DNA from: Mucilaginibacter sp. 14171R-50
Lineage (GTDB): Bacteria > Bacteroidota > Bacteroidia > Sphingobacteriales > Sphingobacteriaceae
NCBI RefSeq assembly: GCF_010093045.1
Contig: NZ_CP048115.1
Location: 310,001 to 374,000 of the forward strand
DNA length: 64,000 nucleotides
Direction: 5' to 3'
Positions 9,604 through 18,345 of the stretch are shown here, one piece after another. How positions within the stretch are numbered: the stretch's first letter is position 1; each line of letters starts with the position of its first letter. Under the pieces are notes generated by a model. It was not told the origin of the DNA. It made no database searches and saw only the letters and a program-made list of their open reading frames with translations. Both the position numbers and the translations under genes were made by a program.

Positions 9604-11244
9604 TTAGTCGTCTAATAAAGCCTTTCTACTTGGCCTTGAAGGGGGTTTTATTGTAACGTTATTAATTGTGTTTAGTACTCTGTTAATTCTTGCCTGTGCC
9701 GCGGTATCGCCGCTTGCCGCAGCAATGCCCTTTCTTAAAATATCCGAATATATCCCTGTTTTTAACGGGTTAAGATATGCAGCCTGATCATCAACCCGCG
9801 AATAGGTTAAAATACGCGCGCTGTTTTGCAGGGGCCTGTTACCAGTTTTAGCGTAAGTGGCCAATGTATTTAAATACTGTTTTACAAAAGGGGCACCGTT
9901 ATGATAATAGGCCTTTAAAAACTCGTCGGTAATTGCTTCAGCATCTGCCGACGGGTTCCACATAAGTTTTGCCAGCAGGTACGATCTTAACTCCTCCAAC
10001 TCAAGCCCCATTTTTGCATCGGCCTCAAGGTAAACCATATCAATATTTTTTGCCGCGATAGCTTGCAAATTTGGCTTCAATACCGGGAAGTTTGGAAACG
10101 GGCAATCGCACTTATAATATATCATATAATCGCGAAAGATAATGTTGTTGGTAAATTTAAGCCAACCGTTCAGATCACCCATTAGCTCGGGGTTGCTGGT
10201 AATGGGTTTCAGTTTATCGTCATTTGAAGCACAGAAATGTATATTAACATTTTTTGCAGGGATAACCGATATTGGTGGTGTCCTGGTTTTTTGGTAAGCC
10301 AGTGTTGATATTACCTTGTTTGGAAATTTCGCCGCTATCTTATTTATAAAATTTACGAGCAAATCGCTCTGATTATGATTTTGCGCGCGATAACTTGTGC
10401 ATAATTCGCAATTGCAATTATCGGGGTTGCCATCCATAGCGCTTACGCTCCAGTACTTTGCATCCGGATTTTTTGCCATCATCACCCGTAAGGTATCAAC
10501 AATAACATCAACAACCCCGTCTCTTGATAAACAAAGCTGATTTTTGTTGCGCTTGTTATTGATAAGGCCGTAATATTCAGGATGAACCTTGAAATATTTT
10601 TTTGGTGGCACAAGTATGGTAAAGGTATGCGCCCACAATCCCCATTTATATCTTTTCTGCCTATGCTCATTTGGCAAATTGCTTATTTTGTTCCAGGCAA
10701 TGTAATCAGCCTGTAACGCTTCGCCATAATTGCATGACCTGTATGAAATAACGGGCACCTCCGAGAGGTTTACAACTCCAATACTCACATTGGCTTGTTT
10801 TGGTATTACAATAAGATCATGTGCATAATAACGGCAATTTAAATAGGTTTCAAAAAAACTATATACCGCATTTAAAACCCCTCTCTCGTTACCGCCATTA
10901 ATAAACAGCAGGCTCTTGGATGATTTTAAGTAAGTGCCGTCGCCCTGTAAACTTGCCGCATTAAACTGCGGGAAATATTTACCGGTAATTACATTATCAC
11001 CTACTACAATTTGGTTATTGCCCGAAAATTTTGTGGTTACAGGTAAATTAGCGCCGCTTATTTTAAAAAAATATTTTGCGAACTCATTTGCAGCATTATT
11101 TACTGTAGGGCTGGCGTTTGCGGGTATATAAATACTATAAGATGATCTCCCATCTTTTGCCAGATCAAGAGCTGACGCCGGCATTAAACATATCCATAAA
11201 AATAGGCTTAAAAACACCAAGACTCCCTTATATATCATTTTCAT
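9604..11244 (-). CDS. Secreted DUF4838 / alpha-glucuronidase-like protein
   Basis: The 546-aa protein starts with a signal peptide: a basic MKMIYKG, a hydrophobic core and a likely cleavage after ASA near residue 25. Residues about 30-150 resemble the N-terminal domain of GH67-type alpha-glucuronidases (IVVGDN and NGGNERGVLNAVYSFFE). The central part from about residue 200 is a DUF4838 domain containing a Cys pair (NCNCELC near 280) and WSVSAMDGN. Proteins of this family are predicted carbohydrate-active, but most are uncharacterised. It is an exported protein in the middle of the EPS operon, so it may process, trim or bind the finished polysaccharide in the periplasm or outside. No catalytic residue can be assigned with confidence. 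Confidence 0.75.
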   Translation of the reverse strand: MKMIYKGVLVFLSLFLWICLMPASALDLAKDGRSSYSIYIPANASPTVNNAANEFAKYFFKISGANLPVTTKFSGNNQIVVGDNVITGKYFPQFNAASLQGDGTYLKSSKSLLFINGGNERGVLNAVYSFFETYLNCRYYAHDLIVIPKQANVSIGVVNLSEVPVISYRSCNYGEALQADYIAWNKISNLPNEHRQKRYKWGLWAHTFTILVPPKKYFKVHPEYYGLINNKRNKNQLCLSRDGVVDVIVDTLRVMMAKNPDAKYWSVSAMDGNPDNCNCELCTSYRAQNHNQSDLLVNFINKIAAKFPNKVISTLAYQKTRTPPISVIPAKNVNIHFCASNDDKLKPITSNPELMGDLNGWLKFTNNIIFRDYMIYYKCDCPFPNFPVLKPNLQAIAAKNIDMVYLEADAKMGLELEELRSYLLAKLMWNPSADAEAITDEFLKAYYHNGAPFVKQYLNTLATYAKTGNRPLQNSARILTYSRVDDQAAYLNPLKTGIYSDILRKGIAAASGDTAAQARINRVLNTINNVTIKPPSRPSRKALLDD

Positions 11245-11288
11245 ACCAATATGTTTAAGTGTTATAGCTAATTGCTTATTAAACCAGC

Positions 11289-11834
11289 TTAGCTACGAGC
11301 CAAATATTCTTTCATTTCAAAATAATCCTCAAGCGCTTCTATACGGGTTTTAAACTCTACTCCGCGGTCTAAATCAGCATCAGAGAGAAAACTATTCAGA
11401 GCGGTCTCTTTGTACTTATTAAAATCTCCGATAATTTTAGCCGGATTACCGGCAACAATAACATTTGCAGGTACCGATTTAGTAACCACGGCCCCGGCGC
11501 CAATTACAACGTTATCCTGAATATTTACCCCCGGCATTATAATTGCCCCAACACCAATAAATACGTTATTACCAATAGTTACCCGGGCATACTTATACCG
11601 GCGCCCTTTATTATCCCTGATAAGCCAAGTGCTGCCATCGTGGGTTAAAAGTATAACGCCCTCTGTTATAGTAACATTGTTGCCAATACTTATTAAAAAT
11701 GGCTCGGTCCCTAAATTAATGTTTGATATGCGGCAATTACTGCCCACTTTGGCCCCTAAATAACGTGCTCTGCTTACACCACCTTTAGTGTAGTATAAGT
11801 ATTTGGCAACTAAGTTTTTTAGACGTGGATGCAT
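11289..11834 (-). CDS. Hexapeptide-repeat acyltransferase
   Basis: The 181-aa protein has left-handed beta-helix hexapeptides through residues about 25-140. The active-site-like LLTHDGS segment is near 65, and VTIGNNVFIGVGAIIMPGVN and PANVIVAGNPAKII form the C-terminal coil. This is the maltose/galactoside O-acetyltransferase-like group. A helical tail follows (about 145-181). It likely O-acetylates a repeat-unit sugar. It sits 5 bp downstream of the polymerase gene and 44 bp upstream of the DUF4838 gene. Confidence 0.85.
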   Translation of the reverse strand: MHPRLKNLVAKYLYYTKGGVSRARYLGAKVGSNCRISNINLGTEPFLISIGNNVTITEGVILLTHDGSTWLIRDNKGRRYKYARVTIGNNVFIGVGAIIMPGVNIQDNVVIGAGAVVTKSVPANVIVAGNPAKIIGDFNKYKETALNSFLSDADLDRGVEFKTRIEALEDYFEMKEYLARS

Positions 11835-11839
11835 ATAAT

Positions 11840-13186
11840 TTATTTTACATTTATAATTGCTCTTACCTCCTCAGGTGGTAATCCGTTAGCAATACGTTTA
11901 CCCATCGCAATGCCGATGCCCAGCATTATTACAATAGTTTTATTCTCCATCATCGTGTTATTAAACAAGCTGCACACTAACAGGTAAACAACAAAAAAAC
12001 CGAGATAATCAAAATTGTAATAATTACTTAAAAGCTTTCTTTCAAAACTTTTCCATAATAACCTGTTGAAAGCCAAAAAGATCAATATATATACAATGCC
12101 GTATCTAAATGTATATTCTATATAGGAATTGTGACTATTTGAGGTAAACTGGCCGCTCTTTTTAAGATCGGTGGTATACAACGGCCCGTATCCAAATAAA
12201 GGGCTTTCCACTATTTTCCCGAGATACAATTTTTGCGCTTCAAGCCTTTCGTTGACGCTATTATCAGACGATAAATCATCTGCCGAGGTTAAACTAACCA
12301 CCCTGTTGCCTAAAACCTTATAACCTTGGTCAGAAAGGTATATGGAAATATAAAATAACGACGCGAAAGCTGTTATCATGATTAATGGCATACCTATTAC
12401 AACCAGTTCGGCGGATGCATTTTTAGCAAGACGATATTTTTTGGATAAGGTTTTATATACCAGCTTTGATATGAAAAACGAAGCCGGAACTAAAAAAAGC
12501 AACACCGAACGCGAGCCGGTAAGGAAAACTAAACCAACTATGATAACGGTGATTAAAAGTACGGTGAGTATCTTTTTATTTTGCTTCGACACAAAAAGGA
12601 AAAAAAACACCGGCACCATACTGAACGCGGCGTAAGTAGACTTTAAATAAAAACCGGCTGCCCTTTCTATTTTTGAAAGCGAATCGGAATCGGCGTCGCC
12701 ATCGGCATCGTTCAAAAGCAGCCGCAGTTTGTAAAAAAGATTGGGGTTAATATAGTTATAAACTAACCCGGCTATAATGATGATAACAGAAGGATATATA
12801 ATAAACCTGTTAAGGTGCTTAAAATCGTATTTGAGCCCTATGATATACGCCGCAAAAAATAGTAAAAGATATAGCAGCGAGTTGCCTAATGGCCTTACAA
12901 CCTTGGCAAGCGATAAAAAGCCGAGTGAAAAATATATCGGTATAGTTATCAGCATGAATACGAATATCAGCAGCGCATAAAGAAAAACCTTCTTGGTTTT
13001 AATAAGCCTCGCGAGTATATGATAATGCAGTATGGCATACACTGATAACAAAGCTACAGCCAGTACTGCAAAAATATCAAGGGAGATGTGCAGAAAAAGG
13101 GCGAACCGAAAAAGCTCTGTTAAATACAGGACTATGAGCATCATAATCATAAAATCCAGTAGTTTATATTTCTTAAGCTTTATCAT
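11840..13186 (-). CDS. O-antigen polymerase/ligase-like membrane protein (Wzy)
   Basis: This 448-aa protein is very hydrophobic, with roughly ten to eleven predicted membrane helices. A large non-membrane loop near residues 285-345 contains RVVSLTSADD, RLEAQKLYLGKIVESPLFGYGP and HNSYIEYTFRYG. The (G)(Y)GP and HNSYIE elements are typical of the Wzy_C/O-antigen ligase superfamily. In a Wzx/Wzy pathway it would polymerise lipid-linked repeat units on the periplasmic face. It lies directly between a glycosyltransferase and an acyltransferase gene. An Asp-rich stretch (DADGDADSDS) lies in an earlier loop near residues 160-170. Polymerase and ligase cannot be separated by motif; the operon context favours polymerase. 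Confidence 0.8.
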   Translation of the reverse strand: MIKLKKYKLLDFMIMMLIVLYLTELFRFALFLHISLDIFAVLAVALLSVYAILHYHILARLIKTKKVFLYALLIFVFMLITIPIYFSLGFLSLAKVVRPLGNSLLYLLLFFAAYIIGLKYDFKHLNRFIIYPSVIIIIAGLVYNYINPNLFYKLRLLLNDADGDADSDSLSKIERAAGFYLKSTYAAFSMVPVFFFLFVSKQNKKILTVLLITVIIVGLVFLTGSRSVLLFLVPASFFISKLVYKTLSKKYRLAKNASAELVVIGMPLIMITAFASLFYISIYLSDQGYKVLGNRVVSLTSADDLSSDNSVNERLEAQKLYLGKIVESPLFGYGPLYTTDLKKSGQFTSNSHNSYIEYTFRYGIVYILIFLAFNRLLWKSFERKLLSNYYNFDYLGFFVVYLLVCSLFNNTMMENKTIVIMLGIGIAMGKRIANGLPPEEVRAIINVK

Positions 13187-13190
13187 GCTT

Positions 13191-14339
13191 TTATTTTAAA
13201 AAGAATCTGAATAATATAGCCATATGCCTAAGATAATCCATAACCGGGTCTTTATAGAATTCAGCAGATTGGTATATTTTTAAATAAGTATCCTTTTTTG
13301 TTTCGATACTAAATTTGTCTGTATAGGTTTTGTTTACAAACTCGATGTTACTTTTACGCAGGTCGTCGCTTTGTAAGATATTCTTTATCGCCAGCAAATT
13401 CTCATTCTGATCATATCCCTCTATCCTGTTCCTTTCAGAAAAATTATAATATACAAGGTCATCAAAATTATTCTCTGTAATAAGCACCGGGTAATCTGAA
13501 TCCTTCAAGGGAGTAAACAACATTTTCCCTTTTGATGCCGCTTCCATCACACCTCTGCCAGTTCCAATTATACCATCTGCAATATTAAGCAATTGGCTGG
13601 CATCTGATGTAAATTCGGGCTCGGTTACAAACTTAACCGGTAAACCCGCCGCATGTTCCTTCAGTTCATTTAAAATGTTGTCGTCTTCTACCTTGCCTAA
13701 AATAATAAGCTGTATATCAACATTTTGTTTAACTAACCAACCAATAAGGTTAATTGCTTGCAATAAGCTTTTTTTATAGTAACTGCCTATTCTTGATATG
13801 CGCAATAAGGTGGTTTTACTTGTTACTAAAGGCCTCAGCTTTTCTATACGATCGTTATCGTCTTTTATTTTATAAACCCTGTTTGGAATTAAAAAAATGT
13901 TGCTGTTTTTAAACTTTTCGTTTTTTGAAAAATAATTAAGGTCCTCGTTACTGTAGATAATAAGGTTTTTTTGATATGGGTAAAATTTATTCGGTGAAGC
14001 GCCGCCGCATTTTGTGTTTATTTTAGGAATCTTAAGCCAACTACTTGCCGACCGGGCAAAAAAATCGGCTTTTGCGTCGAAGCTATGGATAACAGCGGGC
14101 TTATATTTCTTTAATATTTTAACAAGGCCCTTTATACCAGCAATGATATTAAAGGTTGAAGACACCCGCTCATATGGGATACCCGATTTTTCAATAGTTG
14201 GGCATGGGTTGTCACCAATAATTACAATCAACACGTCTGCGTCTTCACTTATAGCCTGAGCGGTTGCCTTAAGGCTATGATAATGCCCCCCCAACCCGGT
14301 GTTCATCCTCATACAGGTAATAACATAGCAAATCTTCAT
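13191..14339 (-). CDS. Glycosyltransferase, GT4-like
   Basis: The 382-aa protein has the GT-B pattern. MKICYVITCMRMNTGLGGHYHS contains a GGH acceptor loop, KPAVIHSFDAKADFFAR precedes the interdomain linker, and LLRISRIGSYYKKSL plus GRGVMEAASKGKMLFTPL resemble the C-terminal donor site (E-A-x-K-G). It is likely cytosolic and assembles the repeat unit. It follows murB by about 20 bp and precedes the polymerase gene by 4 bp. The match to consensus GT4 motifs is weaker than in its neighbour at 8454-9533, so the family is reasonable but not certain. Confidence 0.78.
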   Translation of the reverse strand: MKICYVITCMRMNTGLGGHYHSLKATAQAISEDADVLIVIIGDNPCPTIEKSGIPYERVSSTFNIIAGIKGLVKILKKYKPAVIHSFDAKADFFARSASSWLKIPKINTKCGGASPNKFYPYQKNLIIYSNEDLNYFSKNEKFKNSNIFLIPNRVYKIKDDNDRIEKLRPLVTSKTTLLRISRIGSYYKKSLLQAINLIGWLVKQNVDIQLIILGKVEDDNILNELKEHAAGLPVKFVTEPEFTSDASQLLNIADGIIGTGRGVMEAASKGKMLFTPLKDSDYPVLITENNFDDLVYYNFSERNRIEGYDQNENLLAIKNILQSDDLRKSNIEFVNKTYTDKFSIETKKDTYLKIYQSAEFYKDPVMDYLRHMAILFRFFLK

Positions 14340-14359
14340 CTTAATATTTTTATGCGATG

Positions 14360-15217
14360 TTAAATTATCCGTTGTTCAACTTCCAGCATTACATCATAGG
14401 CAGCGTAAACCTTATCCTGAATGTCCTTAATTAAATTTAATATATCAGCGCCTGTTGCCTTATTGTAATTAACAATAAAGCCGGCATGCTTTTCAGAAAC
14501 CTGGGCACCCCCAACACTGTAACCCTTTAAGCCCAGTTCCTCTATCATCGGCCCAACAAACTTACCCTTGGGGCGTTTAAAAACGCTGCCGGCATTGGGG
14601 TATTCTTTGGGTTGCTTTGAATGCCTCGTCGCTTTGGTTTGTTCCATTTTTTGTTTAATGGATTCCTTATCTTTTCTAAATAATTCGAGCGTGGCCTCAG
14701 TTATCAGCAGGTGTGGATTTCTTTGAAAGAAGCTGTCGCGGTAACTAAAGCCAATCTCGCTGTTGTACATTTCATGAAAAGTGAGGCTAATTGGGTCAAA
14801 GTATTTCACTTTTACAAGCACGTTCTTGATCTCGTCTGTTCCCGAACCAGCATTCATAACAATAGCACCACCTAACGACCCCGGAATGTCATAAAAAACC
14901 TCCATACCCGAAAGACCATGCTCATAAGCCAGTTGACTTATCGCCAGCATGCTTATACCTGCCTGCAGGGTAAGTGTAACATCGTTAACAACTGCTTTAG
15001 ATAAATTATCAGAGAATATAACAAAAGATTCCTGATAGTGGGGTTTTGATAATATGATGTTATACCCACCGCCAATAACAATCTTTTTTTCGATGTTGGT
15101 TTCCGAAAACAAGCTGTACAGATCTTCATCCGTTTCCGGAAAATAGGCTTTTGCACAAGTTGCCGCTATTCTATAAGAATTATATGGTGTAAGATCAAAG
15201 TTTTCTTTAACTATCAT
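14360..15217 (-). CDS. murB: UDP-N-acetylenolpyruvoylglucosamine reductase (MurB-like)
   Basis: The 285-aa protein is a VAO-type FAD oxidoreductase. The FAD-binding segment is VIGGGYNIILSK near residue 47. GLSGMEVFYDIPGSLGGAIVMNAG near 95-120 is the classic MurB signature, NAGSVFKRP near 205 holds the catalytic Ser, and the C-terminal LEVEQRI holds the catalytic Glu. MurB reduces the enolpyruvyl ether made by MurA to UDP-MurNAc using NADPH. At 285 aa it is shorter than the roughly 340-aa type I MurB that I recall as usual in Bacteroidota. It also lies inside the EPS operon between wzx and a glycosyltransferase, with an 11-bp overlap with wzx. It is probably a dedicated paralogue acting with the MurA-like gene at 17066-18310. 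Whether a second murB exists elsewhere is not visible. Confidence 0.85.
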   Translation of the reverse strand: MIVKENFDLTPYNSYRIAATCAKAYFPETDEDLYSLFSETNIEKKIVIGGGYNIILSKPHYQESFVIFSDNLSKAVVNDVTLTLQAGISMLAISQLAYEHGLSGMEVFYDIPGSLGGAIVMNAGSGTDEIKNVLVKVKYFDPISLTFHEMYNSEIGFSYRDSFFQRNPHLLITEATLELFRKDKESIKQKMEQTKATRHSKQPKEYPNAGSVFKRPKGKFVGPMIEELGLKGYSVGGAQVSEKHAGFIVNYNKATGADILNLIKDIQDKVYAAYDVMLEVEQRII

Positions 15218-16523
15218 GCTTAACAGTTTTGCCGGTAAATTTCAATATATAAGAGCGTGCAAACTCTTTGTCTTCACTTGTAAATTTAAGGATATCTTTT
15301 ATAGGCATTTTAACCTCTTTTGAGTAAACATATAAAAACATCAATGATGCGAAGGTGTAACTAACTAATGAAGCTGCAGCAGATCCGTTGGCGCCATGGC
15401 CCGGCACCCATAAAATATTGAGTATAATATTTATGATCACTGCAGGCACCATGGCCTTCATAGAGAGCCAGGGCTTTCCCTTACCCGCAATATCCATATT
15501 AAGCACTTTAAAAACGGTTAACAGTAGCACACCCGGTAACAGTATGTTTAAAACGCTGACGCTGCCAGCAAATTTGGCCCCAAACAGCACCTTTATAATT
15601 AGTGGTGATAACAGGAACATTAATATGGAGGCAAAAATTATAATTACACTCGAAAATCTTAGGAGACGGCATACTTTACGCGATATTTCCTGGGGATCTT
15701 TAGCACCAACGCTCCTCGAAAAAACGATAGTACTTACCAGGGTCGGCACTTCCCATAAATACTGAACTATATTCACGCTCTTTGAATAAATCCCAAGTTC
15801 GGAGATGGTTGAGTATTTATTAAGCAGGATAATATCAACCTTGTAGTTTAAGGCCGTCACCAGCAGCGAGATAGCGTACACAATGCCAAGGCTTAACATG
15901 CCCTTAATTATTACTCCGTTAAATACGGGTTTTATTACGGCTACCTTCCTTATTTTATTGGCGATAAAAAATGGCAGAATTGCGGCCCCTATGAACGTAC
16001 CCAACATAGATCCGGCAACACCTAACGGAACAATGGCAACCAATATAAAAGTAAATGCAAAATTGAGTACGGCCGGTATCCAGTTAATTTTATTGAACTC
16101 TTTTATATCCTGCTTACCCAAAAATATACCCGAGCTATAAGTGCTGTAAAGTGAAAAAGGGATAGCGATAACGGCCAGGAGGATAAGTGTTTCTGAATAA
16201 ATACCTTTAGTAAAAAACTTGATAAGCAAGTAGGAGCTTGCTACGCAAAAAACGCTGGTTACCAACCATATTGCCAGCACCGCGCCATATATATCTTGTA
16301 GCTCGTATTTTTGCTGACCAACAAAGTAAGCGGCAGCCTGCCTTATACCTAATGAACCAACCGTCATGAAAAGCGAAGGGTAAACCATTAAAGCGGCAAT
16401 TACACCATTACCTTCGGGGCCGAGATATCGCGCGGTAACTACCGCGCCGCCTATACCGGCAGCTATAACTGCCACCCTGCTTACAAAAACGCTATATAAT
16501 TCTTTTAAAAAAGAAGCTTTCAT
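15207..16523 (-). CDS. Oligosaccharide flippase (Wzx, MOP superfamily)
   Basis: The 438-aa protein has about 12 to 14 hydrophobic helices across its length. Its N-terminus (YSVFVSRVAVIAAGIGGAVV, then YLGPEGNGVIAAL) is the hallmark of PST/MATE-like polysaccharide exporters. It would flip undecaprenyl-diphosphate-linked repeat units across the inner membrane. The start overlaps the CysE-like gene by 4 bp and the end overlaps murB by 11 bp, so these are strongly coupled. With the Wzy-like protein, Wza and Wzc in the same operon, it defines a Wzx/Wzy-dependent pathway. Confidence 0.9.
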   Translation of the reverse strand: MKASFLKELYSVFVSRVAVIAAGIGGAVVTARYLGPEGNGVIAALMVYPSLFMTVGSLGIRQAAAYFVGQQKYELQDIYGAVLAIWLVTSVFCVASSYLLIKFFTKGIYSETLILLAVIAIPFSLYSTYSSGIFLGKQDIKEFNKINWIPAVLNFAFTFILVAIVPLGVAGSMLGTFIGAAILPFFIANKIRKVAVIKPVFNGVIIKGMLSLGIVYAISLLVTALNYKVDIILLNKYSTISELGIYSKSVNIVQYLWEVPTLVSTIVFSRSVGAKDPQEISRKVCRLLRFSSVIIIFASILMFLLSPLIIKVLFGAKFAGSVSVLNILLPGVLLLTVFKVLNMDIAGKGKPWLSMKAMVPAVIINIILNILWVPGHGANGSAAASLVSYTFASLMFLYVYSKEVKMPIKDILKFTSEDKEFARSYILKFTGKTVKHDS

Positions 16524-17056
16524 GAACCTAATACTTTAGCAGGTATACCCACTGCTGTTTTGTTGGCCGGTACATCCGTATTTACAACCGCATTAGCTCC
16601 TATTGCGGCGCCGTCGCCTATTGTAATGCCCCCAAATAACTTGGCGCCCGCAAAAATCTTAACATTGTTGCCTATTTGCGGGTATATCAAAGCCTGTTCT
16701 TTTTTACCGTGGCTGCCTAATGTTACATTTTGCCAGATACGCACATTATCGCCTATCACTACATTCTCGCCTATGATAACACCTATTGGATGCGCAAACC
16801 TAAAATTAGAACCTATTGAGGCGCGGAAAGAGATGTAACAGTTTCTTTTTGTTACCTGGCGATACTCGTACCGCTGTAAGATAAAGTTGCTGATAAAGTT
16901 GCGTCTTTGGCGTAAATATCGCCCTATGCGATAATTAAGGAGCAATCTGAACGACGCGTTAAACAGGTAAACGTTTACTTTCTTTTTGAAGGTTACGCCG
17001 CCATGATTATAAATATCACTTTTTATATGTGCTATTGTAGCTTTAAGCGTTACCAT
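16520..17056 (-). CDS. Serine acetyltransferase-like acyltransferase (CysE-type fold)
   Basis: The 178-aa protein has a short helical N-terminal part and then a left-handed beta-helix. FAHPIGVIIGENVVIGDNVR near residue 88 is the CysE-like catalytic core, and GAKLFGGITIGDGAAIGANAV follows. It is much shorter than true CysE, which is usually about 260 aa, and lacks most of the N-terminal helical domain. EPS operons often contain such short forms, which are thought to acetylate sugars. It therefore more likely modifies a polysaccharide sugar than makes O-acetylserine. It sits between the MurA-like gene (9-bp gap) and wzx (4-bp overlap). Confidence 0.8.
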   Translation of the reverse strand: MVTLKATIAHIKSDIYNHGGVTFKKKVNVYLFNASFRLLLNYRIGRYLRQRRNFISNFILQRYEYRQVTKRNCYISFRASIGSNFRFAHPIGVIIGENVVIGDNVRIWQNVTLGSHGKKEQALIYPQIGNNVKIFAGAKLFGGITIGDGAAIGANAVVNTDVPANKTAVGIPAKVLGS

Positions 17057-17065
17057 TATAATCAG

Positions 17066-18310
17066 TTAATTTACTTCTTCTATAATTCCTCCCAGGTTGG
17101 TTACCTTTTCAATAATGTTTTCATAACCACGGGTTATTTGCCACGCATCGCTAATTTGGGTGTCGCCCTCCGCCGTTAAGCCGGCAATTAACAATGCAAT
17201 ACCTGCCCTTAAGTCAACAGCCCGTACTTCGGCACCCGTTAATTTGTTACCTCCGTTAATTAATAATATGTCGCCGTTCTCTTCATAGCTCATTCCCATT
17301 TTATGCAGTTCTTCGGCATAACCGTAACGGCCGGGGAACCTTAGATCTATAATTTTTGACACTCCCTGAGACATGGCACCAAATACCGCGAATAAAGGCT
17401 GCATATCCGAGTTTATGCCGGGATATGGGCCTGTGCTGATCTCTATAGGATAAGGGGTCCCGCCCCTTACAATCAACGAATTTTGACCGGTAAAAAATTT
17501 CGCACCGCTTTCGCGCAAGAATATCAGGGGAACTTCCAGGTGCTCAAACGGAAAATTCATTATTTCCAAATCGCCGTTGGTAACTACAGAAGCAACCAAC
17601 CAGGTAAGCGCTTCCATATTATCCGGAATCACCTGGTGTTCGCAGCCTTTTAACTCGGCCACACCATTTACCACAATTTTTTGCTGCCCGTGTACGGTGA
17701 TATCCGCCCCCATTTTTGAAAGCATATCAATAAGATCAATTATTTCCGGTCTGATATGGGGATTCCAGATAGTAGTGGTGCCTTCTGCCAAAGTGCCGCA
17801 AAGTATCGCGTTCTCGGTCGCGCCTGTAGAGCGCATAGGCAAATTGATATCAGTACCTTTTAAACGGCCTTCAGACGCTACGCACAGGTAGTTTTCCTCT
17901 TCCCATACACGTGCGCCAAGGCTTTCAAATATCATTACGTGAATATCGTATTTTCTTTCTCCTAATTTACAGCCGCCCGGCAAAGGTACACGACCTTTTC
18001 CGTGGCGCGTAAGCAAGCAACCCAGCATTAACAAGGTGTTACGGATAGATCGCTCTTCCCATTTTAATTCGTCAACAGCTTTAAGCTCCTTTATAGTAAC
18101 ATTACTGCCGGATATAACTATTTCTTTCCCTAAGTGCTTAAGCATTTCCAGGTGGACATCAACATCAAGCAGCCCCACGGGGAAATTAGGCAAGAAGATG
18201 TCTTTAGCAGACAATATACTTGCACTTAACAATTTAAGTGCACTGTTCTTTGCACCGCTAACAGTAACTTTTCCACGCAGGGTGGATTTTCTTACTTTAA
18301 TATATTTCAT
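17066..18310 (-). CDS. murA: UDP-GlcNAc 1-carboxyvinyltransferase (MurA-like)
   Basis: This 414-aa protein has the EPSP-synthase fold. VSGAKNSALKLLSASIL near residue 18 contains the substrate-binding Lys-Asn pair. PLPGGCKLGERKYDIH near 112 contains the fosfomycin-target Cys (C115 in E. coli). NSDMQPLF near 300 and DLRAGIALLIAGL with ITRGYENI near 370-400 complete the active site. All key residues are present, so it should be active in transferring enolpyruvate from PEP to a UDP-amino sugar. It lies in the EPS operon downstream of the TviB/TviC-like genes, and a MurB-like gene follows two genes later. Both position and pairing suggest a polysaccharide-specific supply of UDP-MurNAc or an analogue. 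It could also be the cell's main MurA. Confidence 0.88.
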   Translation of the reverse strand: MKYIKVRKSTLRGKVTVSGAKNSALKLLSASILSAKDIFLPNFPVGLLDVDVHLEMLKHLGKEIVISGSNVTIKELKAVDELKWEERSIRNTLLMLGCLLTRHGKGRVPLPGGCKLGERKYDIHVMIFESLGARVWEEENYLCVASEGRLKGTDINLPMRSTGATENAILCGTLAEGTTTIWNPHIRPEIIDLIDMLSKMGADITVHGQQKIVVNGVAELKGCEHQVIPDNMEALTWLVASVVTNGDLEIMNFPFEHLEVPLIFLRESGAKFFTGQNSLIVRGGTPYPIEISTGPYPGINSDMQPLFAVFGAMSQGVSKIIDLRFPGRYGYAEELHKMGMSYEENGDILLINGGNKLTGAEVRAVDLRAGIALLIAGLTAEGDTQISDAWQITRGYENIIEKVTNLGGIIEEVN

Positions 18311-18345
18311 GGTTTTATCAATGTTAGTACCAGCCTTGCTAATAG

